Assembly: GCA_024641285.1 (NCBI GenBank)
Contig: JAHEDH010000006.1
Location: forward strand, 1-53,039
Length of the DNA stretch: 53,039 nt
Direction of reading: 5' to 3'
Origin: a bacterium
GTDB lineage: Bacteria > Actinomycetota > Acidimicrobiia > Spongiisociales > ZC4RG35
The position numbers were made by a program, and so were the translations under genes. The notes beneath the pieces are model-generated. The model was not told where the DNA came from. It did no database searches and was given only the letters and a program-made list of their open reading frames with translations. Each line of letters begins with the position of its first letter. Position 1 is the stretch's first letter. Positions 16,661 to 28,190 of the stretch are shown one piece after another.

Positions 16661-18182
16661 CGCCCTGCCGCTGCCCGCCGGCGCCCAGACCGAGGCTCCC
16701 GGTACCGAGGTTTCCGGCGTACGCGTGGTCGTAGCACCGGTCGAGGATGCTCTCGTGGTCGTCGATGGCAGGGTCTATGCCGGCGAGGTCTCGATCTCGA
16801 TATCGGGTGATCGGATCGTCGTGGTCGAAGAGACCACCGTCGACCGGTATCTGTACGGGATCGCCGAAGTCCCGTTCAGCTGGCCCATCGAGGCACTCCG
16901 TGCTCAAGCGATCGCAGCCCGGACCTATCTCGCCTGGACGCTCGATCGCGGCAGGTCGTCGAACGGCCGTAGATATGGATACGACATCTGTGCAACCGAC
17001 CAGTGCCAGGTCTACCGCGGATTGGATGGCGTGGTGGGGGAGGACGGCGCCAGGTGGCGCCAGGCCGTCGAGAGCACCGGCTCGCAGATCTTGTTCGATG
17101 GAGCCTCCCCGCTCCAGGCGCTGTACAGCTCGACCTCTGGGGGCAGGACGCGCTCGGTCGAAGACGTGTTCGGTGGGCGGCCCAATCCGTTCTTGACGGC
17201 TGTCGCCTCGCCCAACGAGTCGTCCCCGTTCGCGGTGTGGCGGTTCGGAGTCGAGTTCGACCAGATGGAACTGCTCGCCAGGGAGGCCGGCCTTCTCGAG
17301 GGCGAGCTTCTTTCGGTCCGCACGCAGGTGGCGAAGGACGGCGCCGGTCCGTGGACGGTCGACTTCGTTGGCACCGAAGGAACAGTGTCTGTGCCCACGT
17401 GGGAGTTGAGAACGGACCTGAACCGAGCGGCCAGAGCGCTGTTCCCCGAGGTCTTCCCGGTTGCCCGACCCGACCGCCCAGATCGTCGGTACCCCCAGAC
17501 GATCATGTCGCCATCGTTCACGATCACCGAGGCGGTGAGATACGAGTCGGTCCCCGACGGGCCACCGAGGTTCGTCTCCTTCTTCGAGGTGCGAGGTAAC
17601 GGCTGGGGGCATCTGGTGGGGATGAGCCAGTACGGGGCCGAGGCAATGGCTCGCTCTGGTGTGCCGGCGGAGGACATCGTCGCCCACTATTACGGCGGGC
17701 TTCGCCCCGCGCCCGCAGGCGACGCGCTTCCCGAAACCGTGCGGGTCGGTCTCACCACGTCCGCAGAATCCGTGTCCGTAGAACCGAAGGGCGCGGTCCG
17801 CGTGGTCTTGGACGGCGCCGAGGTCACGTCCGCCTCGCTCGGCAGCTGGGCGTTCGAGGTCGACGATGGTGTCATGATCATCACCCCACCCGAAGGGTTG
17901 GGGCTCGCTCCCGAGATCGAAGATGCACGGGTATTCGAGCGCGGCGATGGCGTGCCGGAATTGGTCGCGGCGAGACTGGTCGCTGCCGCGGAAGTGCGCT
18001 TCATCGTGTCGATCGGCGTGAGGACGGTGGAGACCACTCCCTGGACGATCCGGGAGGCCGGCCGGGTCGCCCACAGCCTCGGTCTCGGACCCGTCGACCG
18101 ACCCGTCAGGATCGAAATCCAGACCCGCAGCCCCGACGGCTCGGACACCGTCGTGCGGGTCGCCATTCCTGACGCGGGTTGA
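16554..18182 (+). CDS. Secreted SpoIID/LytB-domain protein
   Basis: The protein is up to 542 residues. A signal-peptide-like segment (WHLWALTSVVALASALPLPAGAQ) precedes a SpoIID domain with YLYGIAEVPFSWPIEALRAQAIAARTYLAW, CQVYRGLDG and the C-terminal GWGHLVGMSQYGAEAMARSG plus HYYGG. SpoIID-type enzymes are lytic transglycosylases or amidase enhancers acting on peptidoglycan outside the cell. The start is uncertain: ATG 16554 or GTG 16572 both lie inside murA and keep the signal peptide in frame, but neither has a strong ribosome binding site. Pairing with murA suggests a cell-wall role. Confidence 0.85.
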   Translation: MVKPWSVIRTTSTGGTRISFRSWHLWALTSVVALASALPLPAGAQTEAPGTEVSGVRVVVAPVEDALVVVDGRVYAGEVSISISGDRIVVVEETTVDRYLYGIAEVPFSWPIEALRAQAIAARTYLAWTLDRGRSSNGRRYGYDICATDQCQVYRGLDGVVGEDGARWRQAVESTGSQILFDGASPLQALYSSTSGGRTRSVEDVFGGRPNPFLTAVASPNESSPFAVWRFGVEFDQMELLAREAGLLEGELLSVRTQVAKDGAGPWTVDFVGTEGTVSVPTWELRTDLNRAARALFPEVFPVARPDRPDRRYPQTIMSPSFTITEAVRYESVPDGPPRFVSFFEVRGNGWGHLVGMSQYGAEAMARSGVPAEDIVAHYYGGLRPAPAGDALPETVRVGLTTSAESVSVEPKGAVRVVLDGAEVTSASLGSWAFEVDDGVMIITPPEGLGLAPEIEDARVFERGDGVPELVAARLVAAAEVRFIVSIGVRTVETTPWTIREAGRVAHSLGLGPVDRPVRIEIQTRSPDGSDTVVRVAIPDAG

Positions 18183-18457
18183 GCGTTGCCCGAGCATCAC
18201 GGACTAGTCACATTGCGCGAAGGACGAAGCGACTCGACATCGGAGTCGCCCAGTCGTACGTTTGTTCGTAGGGCAATGGGAGGCCGTTCGTGAGGGCGGC
18301 AGAGTGAAGGCGCCGATCGTGCGTGCCGACCCAGTCGGCGTGTTCGATCGGCGCCTTTTCCAATGCCCACCGATCCTGCGCTGCGCCATGATCCGTCGAC
18401 CCCGCGCCCGGGCGAGCCTCGCCTCGGCAGGCCGTCGGGCGAGTGGCCGGGCCGCTC

Positions 18458-18802
18458 GATCCCCCTTTTGGCTGCCCCAGAGGGCAGCCTGTCCCCCTGG
18501 CGGGGGACACACGATCCGGTCGACAACATGCCGTAGGGGTTGCTGGCGGAGTGTTGGATCCCCCCTGGCCGCCTGGCGGCGGCCTGTCCCCCCTGTCGGG
18601 GGACAAACGATGCGGTCCGGTGCATGCCGTGGGAGTAGTCGGTGGGGTGGGTTGGTGTTGTGTGTTCCCCTTCGGGGGAACAGGCTTGCGTCAGCAAGCC
18701 ATGGGGGGTTGCCGCGCACCGACCGAAGCCCCCCTGGCCGCCTGGCGGCGGCCTGTCCCCCCTGTGGGGGGAAACACGATGCGTCGGCAAGCCGATGGGG
18801 GG
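18458..18802. repeat. Array of four double-hairpin repeats
   Basis: Each unit has a C-run, hairpin A (for example GGCCGCC TGGC GGCGGCC), hairpin B (for example TGTCCCCC TGGC GGGGGACA) and a tail like ACGATGCGG. Units start near 18458, 18557, 18661 (inverted) and 18727. Stems change in a compensatory way: GGCTGCCC/GGGCAGCC, GGCCGCC/GGCGGCC and GGCTTGC/GCAAGCC for A; TGTCCCCC/GGGGGACA and TGTTCCCC/GGGGAACA for B. This suggests structure is conserved. The array fills most of the 687-base gene-free gap 18183-18869. The rest of the gap shows nothing else I can name. Confidence 0.8.
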
Positions 18803-18809
18803 ATAACAG

Positions 18810-18842
18810 AGATCGGCCCCCGGGTGTGCCGGGGGCCGATCT
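18810..18842 (-). terminator. Strong hairpin after the membrane-protein gene
   Basis: AGATCGGCCCCCGG and CCGGGGGCCGATCT form a perfect 14-bp stem with loop GTGTG. It lies 27 bases past the stop of the minus-strand gene 18870-19562 and likely terminates it. The stem is symmetrical, so it could act in both directions. Confidence 0.8.
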
Positions 18843-18869
18843 GGTTGGGTCTGGACAGGTGGGGGTCTG

Positions 18870-19562
18870 TCAGACCTTGGTGGTGTCCTTGGCTGCCTTC
18901 TCGACGAAGGTCTGGAACTCGTCCTTGCTTCCGGTCGCCCAGACGATGCCTGCGCCGGCCAACAGTGTGGTGGCGCCGACCCCGGCGAACAGGCCTGCAA
19001 GTGCGAGACCGAGCTGCAGGGCGCTGTGGGTGACGGTTCCGACACCGAGCTCGCCGATCAGACCGTGTGCGGTCCCTGTCCATGCCATTGCACGTGCGGG
19101 TCCCTCGAGCGGGTGCATCCGGTCGAAGTCGGTCCAGTAGCGGCCGTCGACTTCGAACTCGTAGGTGCCGGCTGCGAACGTCTCACCGTTGTATTCGACA
19201 TCTTCGTCCAGCACGATCGTCTGGGTGCCGTGCAGGGTGTGGAAGGCGATCGTTGCCATCTGATACATGTATTCGGTGTCGGTGTTGACGAGTGGATCGT
19301 TGGGATCGAGCTCGTCGAAGTCGACCGAGTAGCCCCAGTCGTCTTGGAGCAGTGACAGGATCGCCTGGGCGCCGTCGGTGGTGCCACGGTCGACCAGTTC
19401 GCCTGCGTCGTTGTAGCTGAGCGTGACGTTCTGGGCTTCGGAGAACTTCTGGAGGGAGTTGTATCCGTCGCGAACGCCGAGGTATGCGACCCCGCCCGCA
19501 GCGAGGAACGCCACGCCGATTACCGAGAGCACGATTCCGAGCACTCTGAGCCGCTTTGTCAT
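18870..19562 (-). CDS. Two-pass membrane protein of unknown function
   Basis: The 230-residue protein starts MTKRLRVLGIVLSVIGVAFLAAGG (transmembrane segment, residues 7-28). It has an extracytoplasmic domain of about 120 residues (FHTLHGTQTIVLDEDVEYNGETF, FEVDGRYWTDFDRMHP) and a second hydrophobic stretch near residues 175-205. I cannot name the family. The ATG at 19562 has AGGAGGT at ideal spacing. Two DosR-like boxes lie 74-109 bases upstream, so it may belong to the hypoxia regulon. The 398-base gap to the next gene holds these boxes and no other gene I can support. Confidence 0.8.
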   Translation of the reverse strand: MTKRLRVLGIVLSVIGVAFLAAGGVAYLGVRDGYNSLQKFSEAQNVTLSYNDAGELVDRGTTDGAQAILSLLQDDWGYSVDFDELDPNDPLVNTDTEYMYQMATIAFHTLHGTQTIVLDEDVEYNGETFAAGTYEFEVDGRYWTDFDRMHPLEGPARAMAWTGTAHGLIGELGVGTVTHSALQLGLALAGLFAGVGATTLLAGAGIVWATGSKDEFQTFVEKAAKDTTKV

Positions 19563-19636
19563 GATTGTGACCTCCTGATCACGTGTGTGTCTGTTTTGAC
19601 AATGCACATACTCTCGGAGCGACGGCCTCCTCGCTA

Positions 19637-19650
19637 CGAGCAATGGTCCC
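19637..19650 (-). promoter_or_regulatory. Candidate DosR-like box (proximal) of the membrane-protein gene
   Basis: The minus strand reads GGGACCATTGCTCG, 74 bases upstream of the start at 19562. The first nine bases match the box well; the second half-site is weak. Confidence 0.4.
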
Positions 19651-19657
19651 TAGCGAG

Positions 19658-19671
19658 AGGGCCAAAGTCCC
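19658..19671 (-). promoter_or_regulatory. Candidate DosR-like box (distal) of the membrane-protein gene
   Basis: The minus strand reads GGGACTTTGGCCCT, very close to asymmetrical DosR boxes known from mycobacteria. It is 21 bases from the proximal box start, two helical turns, which suits paired binding. Confidence 0.55.
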
Positions 19672-19960
19672 ACCTTGTTGGTTCTTTGGAATCCGCGACC
19701 GATGTCGGCGGATAGTCGGAATGTCATGAGGTTCATCAGCGATCGCCGCGTCGAGGAGCCTTCCTGTTGGCCGATCGCGGCTCGTCCGGTGATGAGGCCG
19801 GCTCCGTCGAACGAATCAGCCCTGCCACGACGATTGGCCACAACCGGCAGGACGATTGGCCGATCATTCGCACTCGAGGTCACTGTCACGGCACGGAGGG
19901 AACAACGTCGACCGACTGTGTGTTGAACCCCTCGAGAAGTAGCCTCCTACACAGAACCTC

Positions 19961-20245
19961 ATGACAGACTCTTCAGTACCCGTTTCCATCAAGAGCAACG
20001 TCCCGACCGAGCCGGGAGACATCGACATGTCCAAGCTCGAGGCAACGCTCGACTACATCCGGCCTGCCGTCCAGATGGACGGAGGCGACATCGTGCTGCT
20101 CGGCGTCGAAGACGGCGTCGTCAATCTGCAGATGGTCGGGGCCTGTGGCGGCTGCCCGATGTCGATGATGACGCTCAAGTCCGGCATCGAGCGCATCCTG
20201 GTCGAACGCGTCCCGGGCGTCACAGAGGTCCACGCCGAAGCGTGA
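19961..20245 (+). CDS. NifU C-terminal domain Fe-S scaffold protein
   Basis: The 94-residue protein consists of the NifU-like domain: LEATLDYIRPAVQMDGGDIVLLGVEDGVVNLQMVGACGGCPMSMMTLKSGIE. The CxxC pair (CGGC) binds the transient Fe-S cluster. It should act as a scaffold or carrier for Fe-S assembly. Its location next to meaB and near Fe-S-rich enzymes (PFOR, hydrogenase) fits but does not prove a link. The ATG at 19961 is the only start close to the domain. Confidence 0.9.
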   Translation: MTDSSVPVSIKSNVPTEPGDIDMSKLEATLDYIRPAVQMDGGDIVLLGVEDGVVNLQMVGACGGCPMSMMTLKSGIERILVERVPGVTEVHAEA

Positions 20246-20280
20246 TCCGCAACCAGTTGATGGTTGTCTAGCCTGCCGGT

Positions 20281-21205
20281 GTGCCCATTCCCACCGACGT
20301 CGGCGCACTCGCCGAACAGGTCCGATCGGGTGATCGTCGCGCCCTGGCGAGAGCGATCTCGATCGTCGAGGACCGCAGGCCCGGTGCCGACGACCTCCTG
20401 AGCGCCAGCTTCACGGGGTCGGGCGGTCCCGTGGTCGTCGGCATCACCGGATCGCCTGGAGCAGGCAAGTCGAGCCTCGTCTCGGAGCTGATCACGCATG
20501 TCAGATCGCTGGGCCAGACCATTGCTGTGGTGGCGATCGACCCGTCCAGCCCGTTCACCGGCGGGGCGATTCTCGGAGATCGCATCCGGATGCAGGAACA
20601 CGTTTCCGACGCCGGGGTCTACGTCCGCTCCATGTCCACCCGAGGTCACCTCGGCGGCCTGTCGGATGCCACCGCCCGTGCGTTGGTGGTTGTCGGCGCC
20701 GCCGGCTTCGATGTGATCGTCGTCGAGACGGTCGGGGTCGGTCAGAGCGAGACGGAGATCGCCGAGGCGGCCGATACGACCATCGTCGTGGTGACCCCCG
20801 GCTGGGGCGACGGCATCCAGGCCGCCAAGGCGGGTCTGTTGGAGATCGCCGACCTGTTCGTGATCAACAAGGCCGATCTCGGCGGAGTGGAAGAGGTCGA
20901 GCGAGATCTCTCGCTGATGCTGGACCTGGGCCAGGGCACGGGCCGGCGCCCCCACATCGTTCGATCGAGCGCGCCGGAACACCGCGGGATCGAGGAGATC
21001 TGGGCCGAGGTCGGTCGCCATCGCGAGTGGTTGGACGTGGACCATCGAGGAATGGACCGGCGACTGGCACAGCTCGAGACCCTGATCAGGAGGGCGGCGC
21101 GCGCAGAGCTGACATCGCGCATGGAAATGCTCGAACTCCCAGACGATCTCACCGGGCGCGTCGCATCCGGTGAGATCGACCCCTGGTCGGCCGCTCGATC
21201 GCTGA

Positions 21206-21213
<8 letters not shown>
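20281..21213 (+). CDS. meaB: Methylmalonyl-CoA mutase-associated GTPase MeaB
   Basis: The 310-residue protein begins with GTG and has the G3E-type P-loop GITGSPGAGKSSLVSELI, the switch VAIDPSSPFTGGAILGDRIRM, VETVGVGQSETE and the NKAD guanine motif (FVINKADLGG). It matches MeaB/ArgK, which gates cobalamin loading and protects adenosylcobalamin mutases. No mutase gene is visible in this window. Its end overlaps the stop of the convergent ppdK gene by eight bases. Confidence 0.93.
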
Positions 21214-23857
<2,644 letters not shown>

Positions 23858-23926
23858 CGAAGAATCACTCCTTTCCGGGAACGATTGTCGAAGCCTCGGC
23901 GGTTCTCCGGCGGCGAACCTCGAAGA

Positions 23927-24355
23927 TCAGACGATCTTGCGCCCGGTGATCTCTTCGGGGGAGATTCTCACCCAGCGGCGCACACGTGTGAGCGGCGCCC
24001 ACGGCCGAAGATCCAGCTCGGCCAACTCGGCCTCCTCCTCATCTTCCATGACGTATCTTGCGATGCCCTTGACGAGCACGCTCCAGCCGGTCTTGGCGTC
24101 CGTGTCGTAGCCGTCGATCTCAAAGGCAACCGGCCGATGGTTCGCCGCCACCTCCAGCTTCGTGCCATCGGCGGTCCGGAACACGATCGTGTGGTTGATG
24201 TATCGATAGTTGACGGGGAAGATCACGACGTCGCCATCGGCGACGAATGCCATGCGACCGATCTGGTTCGAAGCGAGCAGGGAGTCGCACTCGGCACCGC
24301 TGAGGATCTCGAGTCCGATGTGATCGGTTTGGACTGCCGGGTTCGGGTCGTTCAT
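23927..24355 (-). CDS. Pyridoxamine 5'-phosphate oxidase-fold flavin/F420-binding protein
   Basis: The 142-residue protein has the split-barrel PNPOx fold: LLASNQIGRMAFVADGDVVIFPVNYRYINHTIVFRTADGTKLEVAANHRPVAFEIDG and a C-terminal RRWVRISPEEITGRKI. Such proteins in actinobacteria bind FMN or F420 and several are hypoxia-induced in mycobacteria. The real start is the ATG at 24355 with AAAGGA upstream; an in-frame extension to 24562 is not family sequence. A partial box match (CGCGCGATACTCCC, 24403-24416) lies 47 bases upstream. Confidence 0.87.
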   Translation of the reverse strand: MNDPNPAVQTDHIGLEILSGAECDSLLASNQIGRMAFVADGDVVIFPVNYRYINHTIVFRTADGTKLEVAANHRPVAFEIDGYDTDAKTGWSVLVKGIARYVMEDEEEAELAELDLRPWAPLTRVRRWVRISPEEITGRKIV

Positions 24356-24439
24356 TGCGATCCTTTCATGGCGGACTCCGTGTCCGTTTCGAAGGGTACC
24401 GCCGCGCGATACTCCCGGTCGGGTGGTTGGCATCCTCAT

Positions 24440-24464
24440 GTCAGGGCGAGCCCCATGCCCTGAC
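24440..24464 (-). terminator. Hairpin between ppdK copy 2 and the PNPOx gene
   Basis: GTCAGGGC (24440-24447) and GCCCTGAC (24457-24464) form a perfect 8-bp stem with a nine-base loop in the 203-base gap 24356-24558. It probably ends the copy-2 transcript. Confidence 0.5.
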
Positions 24465-24558
24465 GCTCGTCGGGGTGTCGTCGTGGCTGCCATCTCATGT
24501 CGGTCGACCCAGTTGGTAGCCGGGGACGGGTCGTACGGCCCGCCCCCGGTCTTCGTTC

Positions 24559-27315
24559 TCACACCGGGCTTGTCATCCTGGACAGGTCATCGGGCGCCTT
24601 CTGCCGCAAGGCCGCCTGCGCTGCGGCCAGCCGTGCAACCGGCACCCGTGGTGGAGAACAACTCACATAATCGAGACCCAGCATTCGGCAGAGCTCGATC
24701 GACTCGGGGTCGCCTCCGTGCTCCCCACACAGCCCGACGTCGAGTCCCGGCCGCGCTGCTCGTCCCTTGGTGATGGCGATCTCCATCAACTGTCCGACGC
24801 CATCGGCATCGAGCGTGGCGAACGGGTTGCGGTCGAGGATTCCCTCCTCGAGATAATGGACGAGGAACGCCTTCTCCGCGTCGTCGCGGGACAACCCGTA
24901 GGTCATCTGTGTGAGGTCGTTCGTGCCGAAGGAGATGAAGCCGGCATACTCGGCGATCTGGTCGGCTGTGAGTGCCGCCCTCGGCGTCTCGATCATCGTC
25001 CCGAACTGGTATTCGATCGTCATGTTCGCCTCGTGCATGACCGCCTGGGCCTCTTCCTCGAGCTCAGCACGCTGGCGTTGCAGCTCGTTGGCGTGCGACA
25101 CCAGCGGGATCATGATCTTGGGGTGGACCTCGACGCCCTCCTTGGCGACCTGCACGGCAGCCTCGAAGATCGCCCTCACCTGCATTCGGGTCAGCCCGGG
25201 CATCATCAGACCGAGGCGGACGCCACGCAGTCCGAGCATCGGGTTGGCCTCGTGGAGCCGCTCGACCTCCGTGAGCATGTGCTCGGAGGCCTCGATCTTC
25301 CCGAGTAGCTCATCGATCTGCTCGAGCGTCGAAGCGCTGAGGAGGCGGATCTTGAGATCTGCCAGCTCGTGGGTGAGGTCCTCGAGGCTCGGGAGGAATT
25401 CGTGCAACGGCGGATCGATGAGCCGGATGGTCACCGGGAGGCCGTCCATCGCCCGGAACAGGCCTGCGAAGTCTCCTCGCTGGAACGGGAGCAGTTGAGC
25501 GAGCGCCTCGCTGCTGTCCGCCGGGCTCGTCGCCATGATCATCCGTTGGACGATCGGCAGCCGCGCCGGGTCGAAGAACATGTGCTCGGTGCGGGTGAGC
25601 CCGATGCCCTCGGCTCCGTACGATCGGGCGAGGAGCGCATCATCGGGATGGTCTGCGTTCGTCCACACGCCGATGTCCCTGACTTCGTCGGCCCATTCGA
25701 GCAGACGCCGCAGGAATTCGTTCTCGAGGTCGGGGGTCTGAGTCTCGAGCTGACCGAGGAACACGTCCCCGGTGGTGCCGTCGATCGAGATCCACTCACC
25801 CTCTGCCACAGAGGTGTCTCCGCAGGTCATGGTCCGCTCGGTCAGGTCGATTTCGATCTGCTCGGCACCGACGATCGCCGGTTTGCCGAACTGGCGGGCG
25901 ACGAGCGCGGCATGGCTCGTGCGGCCGCCCCGCGAGGTGAGGATCCCCTGCGACGCCAGCATGCCATGGACGTCATCGGGCTTCGTCTCAGGTCGAACCA
26001 TGATCACGGCCCGGCCCTGCTCGGCCCACTCGACAGCCAGGTCTGCGTCGAACGCAACCATTCCCACTGCTGCACCCGGCGACACGTTGAGCGCAGAGGC
26101 GAACAGTGCGCCGGAATCGACGGCTGCCTCCTTCGAGGCGGGAGTGAACGACGGATGGAGGAAGAACTCCACCTGGGCGGGAGTCACCCGCTCGAGAGCC
26201 TCTTCCCTGGTGATCAACTCCTCGTCGGCCATGTCCACGGCGATCCGCACTGCGGCCTGCGCGGTGCGCTTGCCATCCCGCGTCTGCAGCAGCCAGAGCT
26301 TCGCCTGCTCGATCGTGAACTCCATGTCCTGCATGTTGCGGTAATGCCGCTCGAGCTTGCCCGCGATGGTCGAGAACTGCTCGTACAGCGCCGGCATCTC
26401 TTCTGCGAGTTGCTCCATCGGCTTCGTCACGCGGATGCCCGCCACCACGTCTTCGCCCTGGGCGTTGGTGAGGTAGTCGCCCTCGAGTCCGGGCTCACCG
26501 GTCGTGGCGTTTCTGGACATCGCAACGCCGGTGGCCGAGTCGTCGCCCATGTTCCCGAACACCATCGTCTGGATGTTCACGGCCGTGCCGAGGTCGTGGG
26601 CGATACCAGCGGCGTTGCGATAGTCGCGGGCCCGTTTGCCGTCCCATGACCTGAACACCGCCTCGATTGCCAATCGCAGCTGGTCGATCGGCTCGTCTGG
26701 GAAGGGACGGCCCGAGTAGCGCTCGATGATCTGGCGGAACTGGGAGATCACGCCTTCGAGGTCTTCCGTCGTCAGCTCGGAGTCCTCTGTGACCCCGCGC
26801 TGTTGGCGGGCCCGCTCCAGGACGTGTTCGAACGGCTCGTCCCGGATTCCGAGGACGACCGACCCGAACATCTGGATGAGCCTGCGATAGGAATCGAACA
26901 CGAAATGGGCGTCGCCCGTTCGTTCGATCATCCCGGTGACGACCTCGTCGTTGAGGCCGATGTTGAGCACCGTGTCCATCATGCCCGGCATCGAGAACTT
27001 CGCGCCCGAGCGGCACGACACGAGGAGAGGATTCGACGGGTCGCCGAACCGTTTTCCAGCTGCCGCTTCGATGTGGGCCAGCGCGGCGTCGACCTGGGAG
27101 ATCAGCTCGTCGGAGAGCGTGCCTCCGCCGGCGAGGTAGTCGTTGCATGCCCGGGTGGTGATCGTGAACCCCGGTGGGACCGGGACACCGATCCTCGTCA
27201 TGTCACCGAGATTGGCGCCCTTTCCTCCGAGGAGGCCGCGTACCTCTTCCCAACTTCCTCCGACGAACGCCTCCGCGTCGTCGATCTGATCGAATCCGTA
27301 TACCCATGTGGACAT
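24559..27315 (-). CDS. ppdK: Pyruvate, phosphate dikinase (copy 2)
   Basis: The 918-residue protein starts MSTWVYGFDQIDDAEAF and then shows the same three-domain PPDK plan as copy 1. Landmarks are LLGGKGANLGDMTRIGVPVPPGFT, GGRTSHAALVARQFGKPAIVG around the phospho-His, and GLCGEHGGDPESIELCRMLGLDYVSCSPPRVPVARLAAAQ. The ATG at 27315 has AAAGGAG at good spacing; a longer in-frame start at 27597 would run through the neighbouring promoter. It is closer in length to classical PPDK than copy 1. A box at 27391-27404 suggests hypoxic control, so the two copies may be used under different conditions. Confidence 0.95.
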   Translation of the reverse strand: MSTWVYGFDQIDDAEAFVGGSWEEVRGLLGGKGANLGDMTRIGVPVPPGFTITTRACNDYLAGGGTLSDELISQVDAALAHIEAAAGKRFGDPSNPLLVSCRSGAKFSMPGMMDTVLNIGLNDEVVTGMIERTGDAHFVFDSYRRLIQMFGSVVLGIRDEPFEHVLERARQQRGVTEDSELTTEDLEGVISQFRQIIERYSGRPFPDEPIDQLRLAIEAVFRSWDGKRARDYRNAAGIAHDLGTAVNIQTMVFGNMGDDSATGVAMSRNATTGEPGLEGDYLTNAQGEDVVAGIRVTKPMEQLAEEMPALYEQFSTIAGKLERHYRNMQDMEFTIEQAKLWLLQTRDGKRTAQAAVRIAVDMADEELITREEALERVTPAQVEFFLHPSFTPASKEAAVDSGALFASALNVSPGAAVGMVAFDADLAVEWAEQGRAVIMVRPETKPDDVHGMLASQGILTSRGGRTSHAALVARQFGKPAIVGAEQIEIDLTERTMTCGDTSVAEGEWISIDGTTGDVFLGQLETQTPDLENEFLRRLLEWADEVRDIGVWTNADHPDDALLARSYGAEGIGLTRTEHMFFDPARLPIVQRMIMATSPADSSEALAQLLPFQRGDFAGLFRAMDGLPVTIRLIDPPLHEFLPSLEDLTHELADLKIRLLSASTLEQIDELLGKIEASEHMLTEVERLHEANPMLGLRGVRLGLMMPGLTRMQVRAIFEAAVQVAKEGVEVHPKIMIPLVSHANELQRQRAELEEEAQAVMHEANMTIEYQFGTMIETPRAALTADQIAEYAGFISFGTNDLTQMTYGLSRDDAEKAFLVHYLEEGILDRNPFATLDADGVGQLMEIAITKGRAARPGLDVGLCGEHGGDPESIELCRMLGLDYVSCSPPRVPVARLAAAQAALRQKAPDDLSRMTSPV

Positions 27316-27390
27316 GCGTGTAGCTCCTTTGCTCCCTGCGAGTATCAGCCGATCCGGGTTGGGGTCGCTAGGGCAGTCGGTCACACGGAT

Positions 27391-27404
27391 GTGGCGAATG
27401 TCCC
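27391..27404 (-). promoter_or_regulatory. Candidate DosR-like box upstream of ppdK copy 2
   Basis: The minus strand reads GGGACATTCGCCAC, one of the best matches in the window, 75 bases before the start at 27315. A weaker site, GGGCAGTCGGTCAC, lies at 27371-27384. Confidence 0.6.
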
Positions 27405-27435
27405 TGGGCCGGCAGGGCGGAGTCGACGGCGCGTA

Positions 27436-27449
27436 GGGTCGAAGGTCCG
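27436..27449 (+). promoter_or_regulatory. Candidate DosR-like box upstream of USP 2
   Basis: The plus strand reads GGGTCGAAGGTCCG; in reverse it reads CGGACCTTCGACCC, with the CTTCG core intact. It lies 35 bases before the USP 2 start. Confidence 0.5.
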
Positions 27450-27484
27450 TAGATCCGGCGCGCCGAGTTCCCGATGATGGGGGC

Positions 27485-27937
27485 ATGTTCAAGACCGTGG
27501 TACTCGCTCTGGATGGATCCGAACACGCCGAGCACGCCCTGGAGACGGTTGCCGGCCTCGTGTCCGACGGCTCGGTGGATACGATCCATCTCCTCAACGT
27601 GGTTCCCCCTCGAGCGTCGGAGATGGTCCTCTCGGCCGAGTCCTACATCGAGATCGAGCACGCCTACGTGGCGACCCTCGGGTACGAGACCGATCTGGGC
27701 AAGGAATTGTTGGCGCGAGCCTCGAAGACGCTGACAGCCGCCGGAGCGAACTGGATCCATGAACACGTCATCTCCGGGGATCCCGCCCGCAAGGTCGTGG
27801 AGCTCGCAGATGAGGTCGGAGCCGACCTCATCGTATTGGGACGAAGAGGGCTCGGAGGCCTCACCGGCGCGCTGCTCGGGAGCGTGACTCGAAGAGTGCA
27901 ACACGAAACGTCCGTCGCGGTTCTCACCGTCGCCTGA
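27485..27937 (+). CDS. Universal stress protein, ATP-binding class (USP 2)
   Basis: The 150-residue UspA protein begins MFKTVVLALDGSEHAEHALE and carries the ATP loop LGRRGLGGLTGALLGSVTRRV (G-2X-G-9X-G-S). It is divergent from ppdK copy 2 with a 169-base shared promoter region holding two regulon-type boxes. A cytoplasmic stress or dormancy role is inferred from family and box. Confidence 0.92.
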   Translation: MFKTVVLALDGSEHAEHALETVAGLVSDGSVDTIHLLNVVPPRASEMVLSAESYIEIEHAYVATLGYETDLGKELLARASKTLTAAGANWIHEHVISGDPARKVVELADEVGADLIVLGRRGLGGLTGALLGSVTRRVQHETSVAVLTVA

Positions 27938-28190
27938 ATCCCAGACCGGGAACCGTGTCGCGGCTTGCGATGCATGAAGCCCATCCGTCATGGATTCCGA
28001 CCTGCCGGTGCCCACTCATCCACTCACCGTTGGATCGGGGGTCCATTCGCAGAATCGCTTCTTCCGAGCACCCCGTCACCGTCCTGGTACGTCGTGACGT
28101 TGGTCGGTGGCGGAGAGGGTTCGCCCGCGGTGAGACTGTCCATGGGTGGGTCACGTTCGGCTGATCCTCGTCGCCGAGAAAGGCACCGAG

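Noticed and set aside
18197-19045. An open frame of 282 codons across the hairpin array with repeated PPPGGQGG-like residues
   Set aside because: The repeated peptide simply mirrors the DNA repeats, the frame overlaps the membrane-protein gene, and the stems covary in ways that change the peptide. Structure explains it better than coding.
19827-19870. Direct repeat GACGATTGGCC twice in the nifU upstream gap
   Set aside because: Only two short copies with no symmetry or relation to a start; probably chance.
24403-24416. GGGAGTATCGCGCG (minus strand) as a box for the PNPOx gene
   Set aside because: It has G in place of the invariant C at position 5 and a poor right half. The position is right, so it is mentioned in the gene entry but not listed as a site.
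28094-28107. GTGACGTTGGTCGG as a box for USP 3
   Set aside because: The central bases and second half-site differ from the set; chance occurrence is likely in a GC-rich gap.
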